The notes under the pieces: model-generated | What the model saw: the letters and a program-made list of their open reading frames with translations, nothing else | Databases searched by the model: none | Told to the model about the DNA's origin: nothing | Translations under genes and position numbers: made by a program | Source: Zavarzinia marina | Lineage (GTDB): Bacteria; Pseudomonadota; Alphaproteobacteria; Zavarziniales; Zavarziniaceae | Length of the DNA stretch: 64,000 nucleotides | Assembly: GCF_021568905.1 (NCBI RefSeq) | Contig: NZ_JAKGSB010000002.1 | Coordinates: forward strand, 310,001 to 374,000 | Direction of reading: 5' to 3' | In this document: piece after piece, positions 10,368 through 20,052 of the stretch | Numbering within the stretch: the first letter of the stretch is position 1 | Layout: each line of letters opens with the position of its first letter

Positions 10368-13277
10368 ATGAGTGACGTCAAGGATAACGACGACAAGAAG
10401 CTGAGCCTCGGCGGCTCGCGGACCCTGCAGATGAAGAAGCCGGCCGGCGACGGCGCGGCGCAGGTCCGTCAGAGCTTCTCGCACGGCCGGTCGAAGCCGG
10501 TGGTCGTCGAACACAAGCGCAAGCGCATGGTCGAGCCGGGCCACGCGGCGGCCCCGGCGCCCGCCGCGCCGGCCCCCGCCGCGCCGACGCGCCCCCTCCC
10601 GCAGCCGCCGGCGGCACCGCCCGCGGCCAGCGCGCCCGCGGCGCCGCCCTCGGCCCCGCAGGACACGGGCGGCCGCGCCGCCCGCGCCGAGGCCGCCGGC
10701 CTGCCCCGCATCATCGAGCCGAGCGCCCCGGTGGTGCGGCCCAAGATCCTGGGCGAGGCCCCGGTGCGCCGCCCGGCGCCCGCCGCCGCCCCGGCGGCGG
10801 AAGCGCCGGCCGCCGCCGCCGGCCCGCGCATGTCGCCCAATCAATCGGCCCCCGCCCCGCGCGGCGGCCAGGCCCCGCAGCAGCAGCGCCCGCCCCAGGG
10901 CGGCCGGCCGCAGCGCGGCGGCCCGCAGGCCCAGACCAAGGGCCGCGTCGTGCTGCGCACCCTGTCGGACGAAGAGAAGGCGAACCGCGCCCGCGCCCTC
11001 GAGGGTGCCCGCATCGCCGAGGAACGCGCCCGCCAGATCGCCGAGATCGAGGCCAAGCGCCGCCTGGTCGAGGAAGCGCGCCTCGCCGAGGAACGCGCCG
11101 CCGCCGAACGCCGCAAGACCGAGGAAGAGGCCCGCCGCCGGTCGGACGACGAGGCCCGCCGCAAGGCCGAGGCCGAGGCCGCCCGCCGCCTGGACGACAC
11201 GCCCGCCGCCGACGCCGCCGATACCGCGACCACGGCCGAAACCCCGGCCCGGCCCGCCATGCGTGGCGGCGGCGCCCTGCCCCGCGTCCTCGACGACGAG
11301 GACCGGCCCCGGCCGAAGAAGCCCGGCGCCCCCGGCAAGGCCCCGCCGCGCAGCGCGCCGTCCAAGCCCAGCCGTGGCGGCGACGACCGTCGCCGTTCGG
11401 GCAAGGTCAACGTCAATGCCGCCCTGGACGGCGAGGAGCGCCAGCGTTCCGTCGCCCAGATGCGCCGCCGCATCGAGCGCGAGAAGCGCCAGATGCGCGG
11501 CCAGGAAGACAAGGTCAAGGTCGTCCGCGACGTCATCGTGCCGGAAGTCATCACCGTGCAGGAACTGGCCAACCGCATGGCCGAGCGCGGCGCCGACGTG
11601 ATCAAGCAGCTCATGCGCCTCGGCGTCATGGCCACGATCAACCAGTCGATCGATGCCGACACCGCCGAACTGGTGGTCTCGGAATTCGGCCACCGCTTCA
11701 AGCGCGTCGCCGAATCCGACGTCGAAATCGGCCTGGAGGGCGAGGCGGACGAGGACAGCCACCTGGAGCCGCGCGCGCCGGTGGTCACCGTCATGGGTCA
11801 CGTCGACCACGGCAAGACCTCGCTGCTCGACGCGCTCCGCGCGACCGACGTGGCGGCGGGCGAAGCCGGCGGCATCACCCAGCACATCGGTGCCTATCAG
11901 GTGAAGCTCGGCAGCGGCCAGAAGATCACCTTCCTCGACACCCCGGGCCACGAGGCGTTCACCGCCATGCGTGCGCGCGGTGCCAAGGTGACGGACATCG
12001 TCGTCCTGGTGGTCGCGGCCGACGACGGCATCATGCCCCAGACGGTCGAGGCGATCCGCCATGCCCGTGCGGCGGGCGTGCCCATCGTCGTCGCCATCAA
12101 CAAGATCGACAAGCCGGACGCCAATCCGGACAAGGTCCGCAACGCCCTCCTCCAGCACGAGGTGGTGGTCGAGGATCTGGGCGGCGACGTCCAGGCGATC
12201 GAGGTTTCGGCCAAGGCCCGCACCGGTCTCGACAAGCTGGAGGAAGCGATCCTGCTGCAGGCGGAAATCCTGGAGCTGCGCGCCAATCCGAACCGTGCCG
12301 CCGCCGGCGTCGTCATCGAGGCGAAGCTGGACCGCGGCCGCGGCCCGGTCGCGACCGTGCTCGTCCAGCGCGGCACCCTGAAGGTCGGCGACATCTTCGT
12401 CGCCGGTTCGGAATGGGGCAAGGTGCGCGCCCTTCTCGACGATCGCGGCGAGCAGCGGCCGGAAGCCGGCCCGTCGTTCCCGGTCGAGGTGCTGGGCCTG
12501 ACCGGCACGCCGTCCGCCGGCGACGACTTCCAGGTGGTCGATTCCGAGACCCGCGCCCGGGAGGTCACCGCCTTCCGTCAGCGCCGGATCAAGGAACAGC
12601 GCGCCGTGGGCACCGCCCGCGTCTCGCTGGAACAGATGTTCTCCAAGATCAAGGAAGGCCAGGTCAAGGAACTGCCGATGGTCATCAAGGCCGACGTGCA
12701 GGGCTCGCTCGAGGCGATCGTGGGGTCGCTCACCAAGCTCGGCAACGACGAGGTGGCGGTCCGCATCCTGCACGACGCGGTGGGCGGCATCACCGAGTCC
12801 GACGTCGCGCTGGCCAAGGCTTCCAACGCCCCGATCATCGCCTTCAACGTCCGCGCCGGCAAACAGGCGCGCGAGATGGCCGATCACGAGGGCGTGGAGA
12901 TCCGCTACTACTCGATCATCTACGACCTGGTGGACGACATCAAACAGGCCCTCTCCGGCCTGCTGGCGCCGACCCTCAAGGAAACCTTCCTCGGCTATGC
13001 CTCGATCCGCGAAGTCTTCCAGATCACCAAGACCGGCAAGGTCGCCGGCTGTCTGGTCACGGAAGGCGTGGTCAAGCGCGGCGCCAAGGTCCGCATCATC
13101 CGCGACAATGTGGTGATCCACGAAGGCACGCTCTCCTCGCTGCGTCGTTTCAAGGACGAGGTGAAGGAGGTCAAGGCGACCTACGAATGCGGCATGGCGT
13201 TCGAGAACTACGAGAACTTCCATGTCGGCGACGTGGTCGAATGCTTCGACGTCGAGGAAATCGCGCGGACTCTCTAG
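10368..13277 (+). CDS. infB: Translation initiation factor IF-2
   Basis: GTPase that places initiator tRNA on the ribosome. The 969-residue protein has a long low-complexity N-terminus, first Ala/Pro-rich (about residues 55-190) and then a charged Glu/Arg/Ala coiled-coil-like stretch (about 200-290), before the IF2_N region. The GTPase motifs are intact: [12 protein letters not shown] at about residue 477, DTPGHEAF and NKID. The C-terminal domains II-IV follow with normal length. The N-terminal repeats are typical of high-GC alphaproteobacteria. Confidence 0.98.
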   Translation: MSDVKDNDDKKLSLGGSRTLQMKKPAGDGAAQVRQSFSHGRSKPVVVEHKRKRMVEPGHAAAPAPAAPAPAAPTRPLPQPPAAPPAASAPAAPPSAPQDTGGRAARAEAAGLPRIIEPSAPVVRPKILGEAPVRRPAPAAAPAAEAPAAAAGPRMSPNQSAPAPRGGQAPQQQRPPQGGRPQRGGPQAQTKGRVVLRTLSDEEKANRARALEGARIAEERARQIAEIEAKRRLVEEARLAEERAAAERRKTEEEARRRSDDEARRKAEAEAARRLDDTPAADAADTATTAETPARPAMRGGGALPRVLDDEDRPRPKKPGAPGKAPPRSAPSKPSRGGDDRRRSGKVNVNAALDGEERQRSVAQMRRRIEREKRQMRGQEDKVKVVRDVIVPEVITVQELANRMAERGADVIKQLMRLGVMATINQSIDADTAELVVSEFGHRFKRVAESDVEIGLEGEADEDSHLEPRAPVVTVMGHVDHGKTSLLDALRATDVAAGEAGGITQHIGAYQVKLGSGQKITFLDTPGHEAFTAMRARGAKVTDIVVLVVAADDGIMPQTVEAIRHARAAGVPIVVAINKIDKPDANPDKVRNALLQHEVVVEDLGGDVQAIEVSAKARTGLDKLEEAILLQAEILELRANPNRAAAGVVIEAKLDRGRGPVATVLVQRGTLKVGDIFVAGSEWGKVRALLDDRGEQRPEAGPSFPVEVLGLTGTPSAGDDFQVVDSETRAREVTAFRQRRIKEQRAVGTARVSLEQMFSKIKEGQVKELPMVIKADVQGSLEAIVGSLTKLGNDEVAVRILHDAVGGITESDVALAKASNAPIIAFNVRAGKQAREMADHEGVEIRYYSIIYDLVDDIKQALSGLLAPTLKETFLGYASIREVFQITKTGKVAGCLVTEGVVKRGAKVRIIRDNVVIHEGTLSSLRRFKDEVKEVKATYECGMAFENYENFHVGDVVECFDVEEIARTL

Positions 13278-13291
13278 GAAGCCCTCGAGCG

Positions 13292-13316
13292 CCGGGCGGC
13301 GGCATCCGCCGCCCGG
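13292..13316 (+). terminator. GC-rich hairpin downstream of infB
   Basis: A perfect 11-bp stem CCGGGCGGCGG (13292-13302) and CCGCCGCCCGG (13306-13316) with a CAT loop lies 14 bases after the infB stop. No T-run follows, so it may be a processing or 3'-protection stem rather than an intrinsic terminator. Confidence 0.45.
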
Positions 13317-13372
13317 GCTCGCTTCGCTGAAGCTCCGCGGGGCCTCGATGGCCCGGTTGTTTTGTAATCCGC

Positions 13373-13452
13373 GTCATCCCGGCGAAGGCCGGGATCTTTC
13401 TGCGGAGGGGGCTCCCCTCTTTTGAAAGGTCCCGGCTTTCGCCTTGATGGCG
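13373..13452. repeat. REP-like palindrome, copy 1 (one arm decayed)
   Basis: The left arm, 13373-13396, is the same 24-base sequence as in copies 2 and 3 (core CATCCCGGCGAAGGCCGGGA). The right arm, 13429-13452, is a mismatched version of its complement, so this copy is degraded. The element lies just before rbfA, and its right arm ends 21 bases before that start codon. Confidence 0.8.
13405..13423 (+). terminator. Short intrinsic-terminator-like hairpin within the REP loop
   Basis: GAGGGG (13405-13410), three-base loop, CCCCTC (13414-13419), then TTTT (13420-13423). The stem is short but GC-rich and has a T-tract. It could separate infB from rbfA transcription. Confidence 0.4.
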
Positions 13453-13473
13453 TTTTTCCGAAAGGATCATGCC

Positions 13474-13926
13474 ATGTCTCGTGGGCGTCCGCCGGCAGGC
13501 CGGCAGCATCGCGACGACGATCATCGCGCCGGGCGGCCGGTGAGCCAGCGCCAGTTGCGCGTGGGCGAACTGCTGCGCCACCTGATCGCGGAACTGCTGC
13601 GCCGCGACACCATTCACGACCCGCATCTGAGCGGCGTCGCCATCACCATTTCCGAGGTCCGGGTCAGCCCCGACCTGAAGAATGCGACCGTCTTCGCCCT
13701 GCCGCTGTCGGGCCGCAACACGGCCGAGGTGATCGCCGCCCTGAACCATGCCGCCGCCTTCATCCGCGGCCAGGTCTCGAAGGGCACGGAATTGAAGTTC
13801 ACGCCCAAGCTGACCTTCATCGGCGACGAGAGTTTCGACGAGGCGGACCGCATCCGCGAGCTTCTGGAAACCCCGCGCGTGAAGCATGATCTCGAGGAAG
13901 CCGGCTGGGCCGACGACGAGGATTGA
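13474..13926 (+). CDS. rbfA: 30S ribosome-binding factor RbfA
   Basis: Binds the immature 30S subunit near helix 1 of 16S rRNA and aids cold adaptation and maturation. The chosen ATG 13474 gives 150 residues and follows GAAAGGA; a TTG at 13444 and ATG at 13447 lie inside the decayed REP arm and are less likely. The family core includes LRVGELLRHLIAELL, ITISEVRVSPDLKNA and the C-terminal LKFTPKLTFIGDES. A basic N-terminal extension of about 25 residues precedes it. Confidence 0.93.
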   Translation: MSRGRPPAGRQHRDDDHRAGRPVSQRQLRVGELLRHLIAELLRRDTIHDPHLSGVAITISEVRVSPDLKNATVFALPLSGRNTAEVIAALNHAAAFIRGQVSKGTELKFTPKLTFIGDESFDEADRIRELLETPRVKHDLEEAGWADDED

Positions 13927-13942
13927 GGGCCCGGGCCGTTCC

Positions 13943-14413
13943 ATGAGTCTCGAATCCGTCCGCGCCTTTCTGGCCGAGCACGCGCCCGACATCGAAATCG
14001 TCGAAACCGCCGAATCCTCCGCCACCGTGCCGCTGGCCGCCGCCGCCCATGGCGTCGAACCCGGCCAGATCGCCAAGACCCTGTCGCTCCGCCTGGGCGA
14101 GGAGGTCGTGCTGGTGGTGGCGCGGGGCGATGCGCGGATCGACAACAGGAAGTGCAAGGCCGCCTTCGGCGCCAAGCCCCGCATGCTGGGCGTCGAGGAT
14201 GTGGCCGACCTGACCGGCCATCCGGTCGGCGGTGTCTGCCCCTTCGGCCTGGCGCGCCCCCTGAAGGTCTATTGCGACATCTCCCTGATGGCGTTCGACG
14301 TGGTGGTGCCGGCGGCCGGCTCCACCCATTCGGCCCTGTTCATCGCGCCGGATCGTCTGGCCGCGATCACCGATGCCGCCTGGGTCGACATCTGCCAGGA
14401 CCCGGCGCCGTGA
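13943..14413 (+). CDS. YbaK/EbsC family aminoacyl-tRNA deacylase-like protein
   Basis: A 156-residue single-domain protein of the YbaK/ProX-type editing family, which removes amino acids mischarged on tRNA. Conserved features are the lysine-containing IAKTLSLRL strand, DARIDNRKCKAAFG and the loop GGVCPFGL. Substrate specificity cannot be read from the sequence. It lies between rbfA and truB and overlaps truB by four bases (GTGA), so it is part of the translation operon. Confidence 0.88.
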   Translation: MSLESVRAFLAEHAPDIEIVETAESSATVPLAAAAHGVEPGQIAKTLSLRLGEEVVLVVARGDARIDNRKCKAAFGAKPRMLGVEDVADLTGHPVGGVCPFGLARPLKVYCDISLMAFDVVVPAAGSTHSALFIAPDRLAAITDAAWVDICQDPAP

Positions 14414-15336
14414 AACGCCAGAAGCGCAAGGTCGACGGCTGGGTGGTGCTGGACAAGCCCCTGGGCGTGACCTCGACCCAGGCCCTGGGCAAGGTGCGCT
14501 TCGCCCTTTCTGCCGCCAAGGGCGGCCACGGCGGCACGTTGGATCCGCTGGCCAGCGGTATCCTGCCCTTGGCCTTCGGCGAGGCGACCAAGGCCCTGCC
14601 CTATGTCGTCGACGCCAGCAAGACCTACCGCTTCACCATCCGCTTCGGCATCGAGACCACCACGCTGGACGCCGAGGGGACGGAGACCGCCGTCTCCGAC
14701 ATGCGGCCCGCGACGGCGGCGATCGAGGCGGTTCTGCCCCGCTTCCTCGGCACCATCGACCAGGTGCCCCCCGCCTTCTCAGCCATCAAGGTGGACGGCG
14801 AACGCGCCTATGATCTGGCCCGGGCCGGCGAGACCGTGGACCTGCCCGCCCGCGCCGTCGAGATCCACGCCCTTCGCCTGATCGGGCGGCCGGACGACGA
14901 TCACGCCACGCTCGAGGTCGATTGCGGCAAGGGCACCTACGTGCGCTCGCTGGCGCGAGATGTCTCGCGGCTTCTGGGCACGGTCGGGCATGTGGTGATG
15001 CTGCGGCGCCTGCGGGTCGGGCCCTTCGGCGCCCAACACGCGGTGGATATGTCATGTATCCAGAATCTTGTGGAAAAGACGCCCGATTTGCTTCATACAT
15101 CGCCCCCTGACGGCATCCTGCTGCCGGTCGTGACTGCGCTGGACGACATCCCGGCGCTAGCCGTGACCGCGGAAGACGCCCGGGCCCTGAAGGATGGCCG
15201 GGCGATCGGGTTGCCGGGTACCGCGCAACGACGTGACGGTGACGCCGTGGTCCGCCTGATGGCGCCCACGGGGCTCGTGGCGTTGGGGCGGTTCGACGGG
15301 CCCCTGGTCCGTCCGGTACGTGTCTTCAACCTCTGA
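14410..15336 (+). CDS. truB: tRNA pseudouridine(55) synthase
   Basis: Converts U55 to pseudouridine in the T-loop of tRNAs. The GTG start at 14410 overlaps the stop of the YbaK-like gene and gives 308 residues. The catalytic Asp45 lies in [14 protein letters not shown]. Downstream motifs [10 protein letters not shown] and [15 protein letters not shown] are typical, and the C-terminal PUA-like segment is present. Longer starts upstream would run through ybaK and are rejected. Confidence 0.95.
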   Translation: MKRQKRKVDGWVVLDKPLGVTSTQALGKVRFALSAAKGGHGGTLDPLASGILPLAFGEATKALPYVVDASKTYRFTIRFGIETTTLDAEGTETAVSDMRPATAAIEAVLPRFLGTIDQVPPAFSAIKVDGERAYDLARAGETVDLPARAVEIHALRLIGRPDDDHATLEVDCGKGTYVRSLARDVSRLLGTVGHVVMLRRLRVGPFGAQHAVDMSCIQNLVEKTPDLLHTSPPDGILLPVVTALDDIPALAVTAEDARALKDGRAIGLPGTAQRRDGDAVVRLMAPTGLVALGRFDGPLVRPVRVFNL

Positions 15337-15350
15337 TCAGGAGATACCCG

Positions 15351-15620
15351 ATGTCGATCACCGCCGAGCGCAAGACCGAGCTCGTCAAGGAATACGCCAC
15401 CCACGAGGGTGACACCGGTTCGCCCGAGGTTCAGGTCGCGGTTCTGACCGAACGCATCGTCAACCTCACCGAACACTTCAAGACCCACAAGAAGGACAAC
15501 CACTCGCGTCGTGGCCTTCTCATGCTGGTGTCGCAGCGCCGTCGCCTGCTCGACTATCTGAAGTCGCGCGACGTCAACCGCTATACGACGCTCATCGGCC
15601 GTCTCGGCCTGCGCAAGTGA
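15351..15620 (+). CDS. rpsO: 30S ribosomal protein S15
   Basis: An 89-residue primary 16S rRNA-binding protein of standard length, with the motifs [32 protein letters not shown] and DYLKSRD. The ATG is 14 bases after truB and follows AGGAGA. The truB-rpsO-pnp order is conserved across proteobacteria. Confidence 0.98.
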   Translation: MSITAERKTELVKEYATHEGDTGSPEVQVAVLTERIVNLTEHFKTHKKDNHSRRGLLMLVSQRRRLLDYLKSRDVNRYTTLIGRLGLRK

Positions 15621-15681
15621 TCGCGGCACGATGACGGCACGGGCGGACGATGCGAAATCGCGCCGCCGCTTTGCAGGATCG

Positions 15682-15732
15682 GGGCCCGAAGGACACGCCT
15701 GAACAAGACGGCGTCGCCCTTCGGGCCCTTTG
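15682..15732 (+). terminator. Long stable hairpin between rpsO and pnp
   Basis: A perfect 11-bp outer stem GGGCCCGAAGG (15682-15692) and CCTTCGGGCCC (15718-15728), with an inner ACGCC/GGCGT stem (15695-15699, 15710-15714), followed by TTTGCC. It sits in the 250-base gap, 62 bases after rpsO. It may be a terminator for rpsO or, as in enterobacterial pnp leaders, an RNase III-type site through which PNPase limits its own mRNA. Confidence 0.6.
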
Positions 15733-15870
15733 CCTATCCGGGGGTCAATCCGGGCATTCGGGACCGGCGGCAGGGGCCGGCGGTTCCAGGGCACGGTGCG
15801 TAGGGCACCAACCCCGAAGGAAGGACCGGGTTCGACGCAAGGGCGCGAACCCGTTTGGAAGGAAAGAGAG

Positions 15871-18009
15871 ATGTTCACCATTCACCGCAAGGAACTGACC
15901 TGGGGCGGCCGCAAGCTGGTTCTCGAAACCGGCCGCATCGCACGTCAGGCCGATGGCGCCGTGCTCGTCCACTATGGCGACACCACCGTGCTGGTCACCG
16001 CCGTCGCGGCCAAATCCGTGAAGCCCGGGATCGATTTCTTCCCCCTCACGGTGAATTACCAGGAGAAGACCTATGCCGCGGGCAAGATCCCCGGCGGCTT
16101 CTTCAAGCGCGAAGGCCGTCCGACCGAGAAGGAGACCCTGGTCTCCCGCCTGATCGACCGCCCGATCCGCCCGCTCTTCGTCGACGGCTACAGGAACGAG
16201 ACCCAGGTGGTCGCCACCGTCCTGTCCCACGACATGGAGAATGACCCCGACATTCCGGCCATGATCGGCGCCTCGGCGGCGCTGACCCTGTCGGGCCTGC
16301 CGTTCCTCGGCCCGATCGGCGGTGCCCGCGTCGGTTACATCAACGGCGAATACGTCCTCAACCCGCAGCTCGACGAGATGCCGAACACCGAGCTCGACCT
16401 CGTCGTCGCCGGCACGGGCGAGGCGGTGCTGATGGTCGAATCGGAGGCCAAGCAGCTTTCCGAGGAAGTCATGCTGGGCGCCGTGATGTTCGGCCACCGC
16501 GAGATGCAGGCCGTCATCCAGGCCATCATCGAACTGGCCGAAGCCGCCGCCAAGGAGCCCTGGGTCCTGCCGGAAGCGGCCGACCATTCGGCCCTGATCG
16601 CCCTCCTCAAGGACACTGTCGAGGCAGACCTGCGTGCCGCCTACGGCATCCGCGAGAAACAGGCCCGCTACGAGGCGGTCGGCGCCGCCAAGAAGAAGGC
16701 CGTCGCCACCCTGGAAGCGGAAGGTTACGAAGCCCAGGTCGTCGCCGAGCAGTTCAAGGCGCTCGAATCCGACATCGTGCGCAACGGCATTCTCGACAAC
16801 GGCACCCGCATCGACGGCCGCGACCTCGTCACCGTCCGTCCGATCGTGGCGGAAGTCGGCGTCCTGCCGCGCGCCCATGGTTCCGCCCTGTTCACCCGCG
16901 GCGAGACCCAGGCCCTGGTGGTCGCGACGCTGGGCACCGGCGACGACGAGCAGATGATCGACGCGCTGGAAGGCACCTACCACGAACACTTCATGCTGCA
17001 TTACAACTTCCCGCCCTATTCGGTCGGTGAAGTGGGCCGCATGGGCGGCGCCGGCCGGCGCGAGATCGGCCACGGCAAGCTGGCGTGGCGCGCCATCCAT
17101 CCGGTGCTGCCGTCGAAGGAGGACTTCCCCTACACGCTGCGCGTCGTCTCGGAAATTACCGAGTCGAACGGCTCGTCCTCCATGGCCACCGTCTGCGGCA
17201 CCTCGCTGTCCCTGATGGATGCCGCCGTGCCGCTGGCGACCCCGATCGCCGGCATCGCCATGGGCCTGATCAAGGAGGGCGAGCGTTTCGCCGTCCTGTC
17301 GGACATCCTGGGCGACGAGGATCACCTGGGCGACATGGATTTCAAGGTGGCCGGTTCCGAGAACGGCGTCACCTCGCTGCAGATGGACATCAAGATCACC
17401 GGCATCACCGAGGAGATCATGCAGGTCGCCCTGACCCAGGCCAGGGCCGGCCGCCTGCATATCCTCGGTGAAATGGCCAAGGCCCTGACCGGCGCCCGCA
17501 CCGAAGTCAATGCCTATGCCCCGCGCATCGAGACCATCTCCATCCCCAAGGAGAAGATCCGCGAAGTGATCGGCACCGGCGGCAAGGTCATCCGCGAGAT
17601 CGTGGAGAAGACCGGCGCCAAGGTCGACATTTCGGACGACGGCACCATCAAGGTCGCGGCTTCCGACACCGCCGCCATCGAAGCCGCGATCAAGTGGATC
17701 AACGGCATCGTCGCCGAAGCCAAGGTCGGCGAAGTCTATGACGGCAAGGTCGTGAAGGTCGTCGACTTCGGCGCCTTCGTGAACTTCATCGGTTCCAAGG
17801 ACGGCCTCGTCCACATCTCCGAGCTGGCGCCGAAGCGCGTCGCCAAGGTCACCGACGTGGTGAACGAGGGCGACGCCGTGAAGGTGAAGGTCCTCGGCAT
17901 CGACGAGCGCGGCAAGATCCGTCTCTCCATGAAGTTCGTCGACCAGGAGACCGGCGCCGAGATCGTCCTCGAGAAGAAGGAAAAGGCCGAGCGGGCCGAC
18001 GCCGAATAA
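15871..18009 (+). CDS. pnp: Polyribonucleotide nucleotidyltransferase (PNPase)
   Basis: Phosphorolytic 3'-5' exoribonuclease of the RNA degradosome. The 712-residue protein has two RNase PH domains separated by the alpha-helical PNPase domain, a KH domain ([20 protein letters not shown]) at about residues 555-615 and a C-terminal S1 domain ([17 protein letters not shown]). ATG 15871 follows GGAAGGAAAGAGAG; the extension to 15730 has no homology and is untranslated leader. An intrinsic terminator closes the operon. Confidence 0.98.
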   Translation: MFTIHRKELTWGGRKLVLETGRIARQADGAVLVHYGDTTVLVTAVAAKSVKPGIDFFPLTVNYQEKTYAAGKIPGGFFKREGRPTEKETLVSRLIDRPIRPLFVDGYRNETQVVATVLSHDMENDPDIPAMIGASAALTLSGLPFLGPIGGARVGYINGEYVLNPQLDEMPNTELDLVVAGTGEAVLMVESEAKQLSEEVMLGAVMFGHREMQAVIQAIIELAEAAAKEPWVLPEAADHSALIALLKDTVEADLRAAYGIREKQARYEAVGAAKKKAVATLEAEGYEAQVVAEQFKALESDIVRNGILDNGTRIDGRDLVTVRPIVAEVGVLPRAHGSALFTRGETQALVVATLGTGDDEQMIDALEGTYHEHFMLHYNFPPYSVGEVGRMGGAGRREIGHGKLAWRAIHPVLPSKEDFPYTLRVVSEITESNGSSSMATVCGTSLSLMDAAVPLATPIAGIAMGLIKEGERFAVLSDILGDEDHLGDMDFKVAGSENGVTSLQMDIKITGITEEIMQVALTQARAGRLHILGEMAKALTGARTEVNAYAPRIETISIPKEKIREVIGTGGKVIREIVEKTGAKVDISDDGTIKVAASDTAAIEAAIKWINGIVAEAKVGEVYDGKVVKVVDFGAFVNFIGSKDGLVHISELAPKRVAKVTDVVNEGDAVKVKVLGIDERGKIRLSMKFVDQETGAEIVLEKKEKAERADAE

Positions 18010-18034
18010 CCGGCGCGCCCCAGCGCACAGACGG

Positions 18035-18062
18035 GCGGCGGCCTTCCGGGGCCGCCGCTTTT
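18035..18062 (+). terminator. Intrinsic terminator of the pnp operon
   Basis: Stem GCGGCGGCC (18035-18043) and GGCCGCCGC (18050-18058), six-base loop, then TTTT and further T-rich sequence. It is 25 bases after the pnp stop and marks the end of the translation cluster. Confidence 0.85.
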
Positions 18063-18120
18063 CGTTTGTCCGGCCGCCCTCCCGCCTCTACTCTCGGCTG
18101 CATTTCCGGGGCAGGGGGCC

Positions 18121-18951
18121 ATGATGCGGCGCTTCTTTCGGCCGATCTTCGTTGCGCTTCGCAACCTCCTGAGCCTCGAGGCTTTGGGCTTCGGACTGCT
18201 CCAGGTCCTCATCCAGATCGCCGGCCTGGCGATCACCGCCGACCCGGGGGCGCTGATCGGCGTCGCGATGACCCACCCCGAGTTCGTCGTGCAGGCGATG
18301 GAGCAGCAGGGGTTCTGGGCGGCTGCGCTTCTGGTCCTCGGCCTGCCCGCCTTCATGGCGCTTTGGTCGCGCCTGAACCGGCGCCTGTTCGGCCAGCCCT
18401 TTCCCGTCGGGCCCGTCCACGCCGCCTTCCTGGCGTTGAAGGCCAATATCCTCGGTTCCCTTGCCCTGCTGGGCATCGTCGTCGCGCCGCTCGTCGTGTT
18501 CGTCCTGGCAGTCCGTCACCTGGCGCCGGGACTGCCACATGCCGTGCTGGCCGCCGCCTTCGCCGCCGCCTGCATCGGCGCCGTCCTGCTGGTGGTGGCC
18601 CATGTCTTCTATCCGATCGGCATGCTCTATCGAAATCCCATGACGTTCCGGCACGCCCGGCGTCTCGGACGGGGCGTCCGCTGGACCATGGTCGCGGGTT
18701 TCATCGTTCTTGCATTCCTGTTGCTGGCGATCGCGGTCGTCGCCATGATTCCGGCGGTCGCGGTGCCTGGCGCCGGCGGCACGATGATCGTGATCGTCGT
18801 CTCGGTCTTCCTGGGTTCGGCCTTCTATGCCCCGATCCTCGCCCTTTACGGCCACTATTACTTCGAGGCAGCGCGGCGCCACGAGGCCGCGGCCGGAGGA
18901 TTGCCGTCGCCGGTGTCGGATATCGGCCGCACGGAGAATGCGCCGGCCTAG
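18121..18951 (+). CDS. Six-helix membrane protein, cluster paralogue 1 (unrecognised family)
   Basis: I do not recognise a named family. The 276-residue protein has six likely membrane helices (about residues 21-40, 63-83, 110-133, 141-165, 187-212 and 220-245) and no signal peptide. Two motifs are shared with paralogues 3 and 4: NRRLFGQPFPV after helix 2 (residues 87-96), and HVFYPIGMLYRNPMTFRHAR after helix 4 (residues 161-180). The charged N-terminus with LSLEALGF resembles the start of the others. It begins after the pnp terminator. Function unknown; no transporter signature or catalytic motif is visible. Confidence 0.75.
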   Translation: MMRRFFRPIFVALRNLLSLEALGFGLLQVLIQIAGLAITADPGALIGVAMTHPEFVVQAMEQQGFWAAALLVLGLPAFMALWSRLNRRLFGQPFPVGPVHAAFLALKANILGSLALLGIVVAPLVVFVLAVRHLAPGLPHAVLAAAFAAACIGAVLLVVAHVFYPIGMLYRNPMTFRHARRLGRGVRWTMVAGFIVLAFLLLAIAVVAMIPAVAVPGAGGTMIVIVVSVFLGSAFYAPILALYGHYYFEAARRHEAAAGGLPSPVSDIGRTENAPA

Positions 18952-19050
18952 GGCCGGGACGCTTCCGCCCTCCTTTCGCTTTGCCTCGCGCGGGCGCTAC
19001 GACTACCCTTGGGGGAAGACCGGCTCGCACGACTAACCAGGGATCATGCC

Positions 19051-19908
19051 ATGACCGACCATCTCGAGGGCCCACCCAGCCTCGAGGATCCGGATTTCGT
19101 CCCGCGCCCGCTCAGGGCCGGCTTCCGGGCCTGCCTGTCGGTGGACGGGCTCATCGCCGCGACCTTCATCGGCCTCGTCGCGCTGCTGCCCTATGGTCTC
19201 ATGCCCTACCTCGGCATCGAGGTGCGCCGCCTCGACTTCGGGCCAACCGTGGATTCCATTCCTTACGGCCTCGCCGGCATCGCCTTCGAGATGCTCGGAG
19301 TCGTGCTCGGCGCCCATTTCCTGGCCCGGATCATCTGCCGCATCACGGACCGCCCCGTCGTCGTCGGCCGCGCGCTTCTGCTCCGCGTCGGCTTCTCCTA
19401 TCTCGTCGTGCGCTGGCTCAGTTCCGCCATCTTCGCCGTCGGCGGCGTGATCGGCATCCAGCTCGCCGTGGCCACGGGTGTCGGCGCCCTGGCGCTGCCG
19501 ATCATCGGCATCGGTCTCTATCTCGGCATCCGCGTCATGATCGGCGGGCTCTTCCTGATCCCGGAAAGCGCGTTGGTGGAGCACTACAACATGAGCGCGG
19601 CCTTCGATGCCGCCAGCGTCGTGTTGTGGCGTCTGCTGCTGATCGGCATCATTTTCGCCGCGGTCTTTCTCTTGCCGGCCGTGTTCATCCTGGTCGGCGT
19701 CGTCTCCGCGATCCACGGTGACCTTCCGACCCGGGACCGCGATGCCCTGGCGATGATGGCCGGCCCCTATCTGCCCTTCCTCGGGCTCGCCTATGGCTTC
19801 ACCTTCGTCGCCGTTGTCGCCGCCAGTACCGAACTCTACCGCAAATGGGCTTTCGTGCGCCGCTGGCAGCGCGCCGTGGCGGCACGGCAGGCCGCGACGG
19901 AACAATAG
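19051..19908 (+). CDS. Six-helix membrane protein, cluster paralogue 2 (distant)
   Basis: A 285-residue membrane protein with a 30-residue soluble N-terminus and about six helices (near residues 33-53, 72-95, 124-141, 145-170, 195-220 and 236-260). The layout matches the other four members: a charged turn with DRPVVVGRALLLRVGF after helix 2 at the place of the FG(Q/R)PxPV motif, and a long polar stretch before helix 5. Sequence similarity is weak and is inferred from spacing. ATG 19051 is the first start after a GGGATC-like site; a TTG at 19009 would add 14 residues. Function unknown. Confidence 0.7.
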   Translation: MTDHLEGPPSLEDPDFVPRPLRAGFRACLSVDGLIAATFIGLVALLPYGLMPYLGIEVRRLDFGPTVDSIPYGLAGIAFEMLGVVLGAHFLARIICRITDRPVVVGRALLLRVGFSYLVVRWLSSAIFAVGGVIGIQLAVATGVGALALPIIGIGLYLGIRVMIGGLFLIPESALVEHYNMSAAFDAASVVLWRLLLIGIIFAAVFLLPAVFILVGVVSAIHGDLPTRDRDALAMMAGPYLPFLGLAYGFTFVAVVAASTELYRKWAFVRRWQRAVAARQAATEQ

Positions 19909-19981
19909 TCGGGGGCGGGCCCCAGGCGTTCCGGACCGGCAGGCCGGGCGCGTCCACCGAGGCGAGAAACAGCCGAAGCCG

Positions 19982-20013
19982 TTCAGCGAAAATATACAAT
20001 TTCCCATTATAGT
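19982..20013 (+). promoter_or_regulatory. AT-rich promoter-like stretch before paralogue 3
   Basis: In a GC-rich gap, bases 19988-20013 are strikingly AT-rich and contain TACAAT (19995-20000) and TATAGT (20008-20013), both close to a -10 box. A convincing -35 at standard spacing is lacking (TTCAGC at 19982 is 20 bases from TATAGT). Confidence 0.3.
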
Positions 20014-20052
20014 GCCTGCCCTACGGACGACCACCGCGTGTTTGGGGGTACA

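Noticed and set aside
10308-13223. A 971-codon open frame on the minus strand opposite infB
   Set aside because: It mirrors the codon periodicity of infB and gives Asp/His/Gly-rich low-complexity protein with no recognisable domain; long antisense frames are expected at this GC content.
15745-17814. A 689-codon open frame on the minus strand opposite pnp
   Set aside because: Same reason: shadow of a strongly conserved plus-strand gene, no motifs, no ribosome site.
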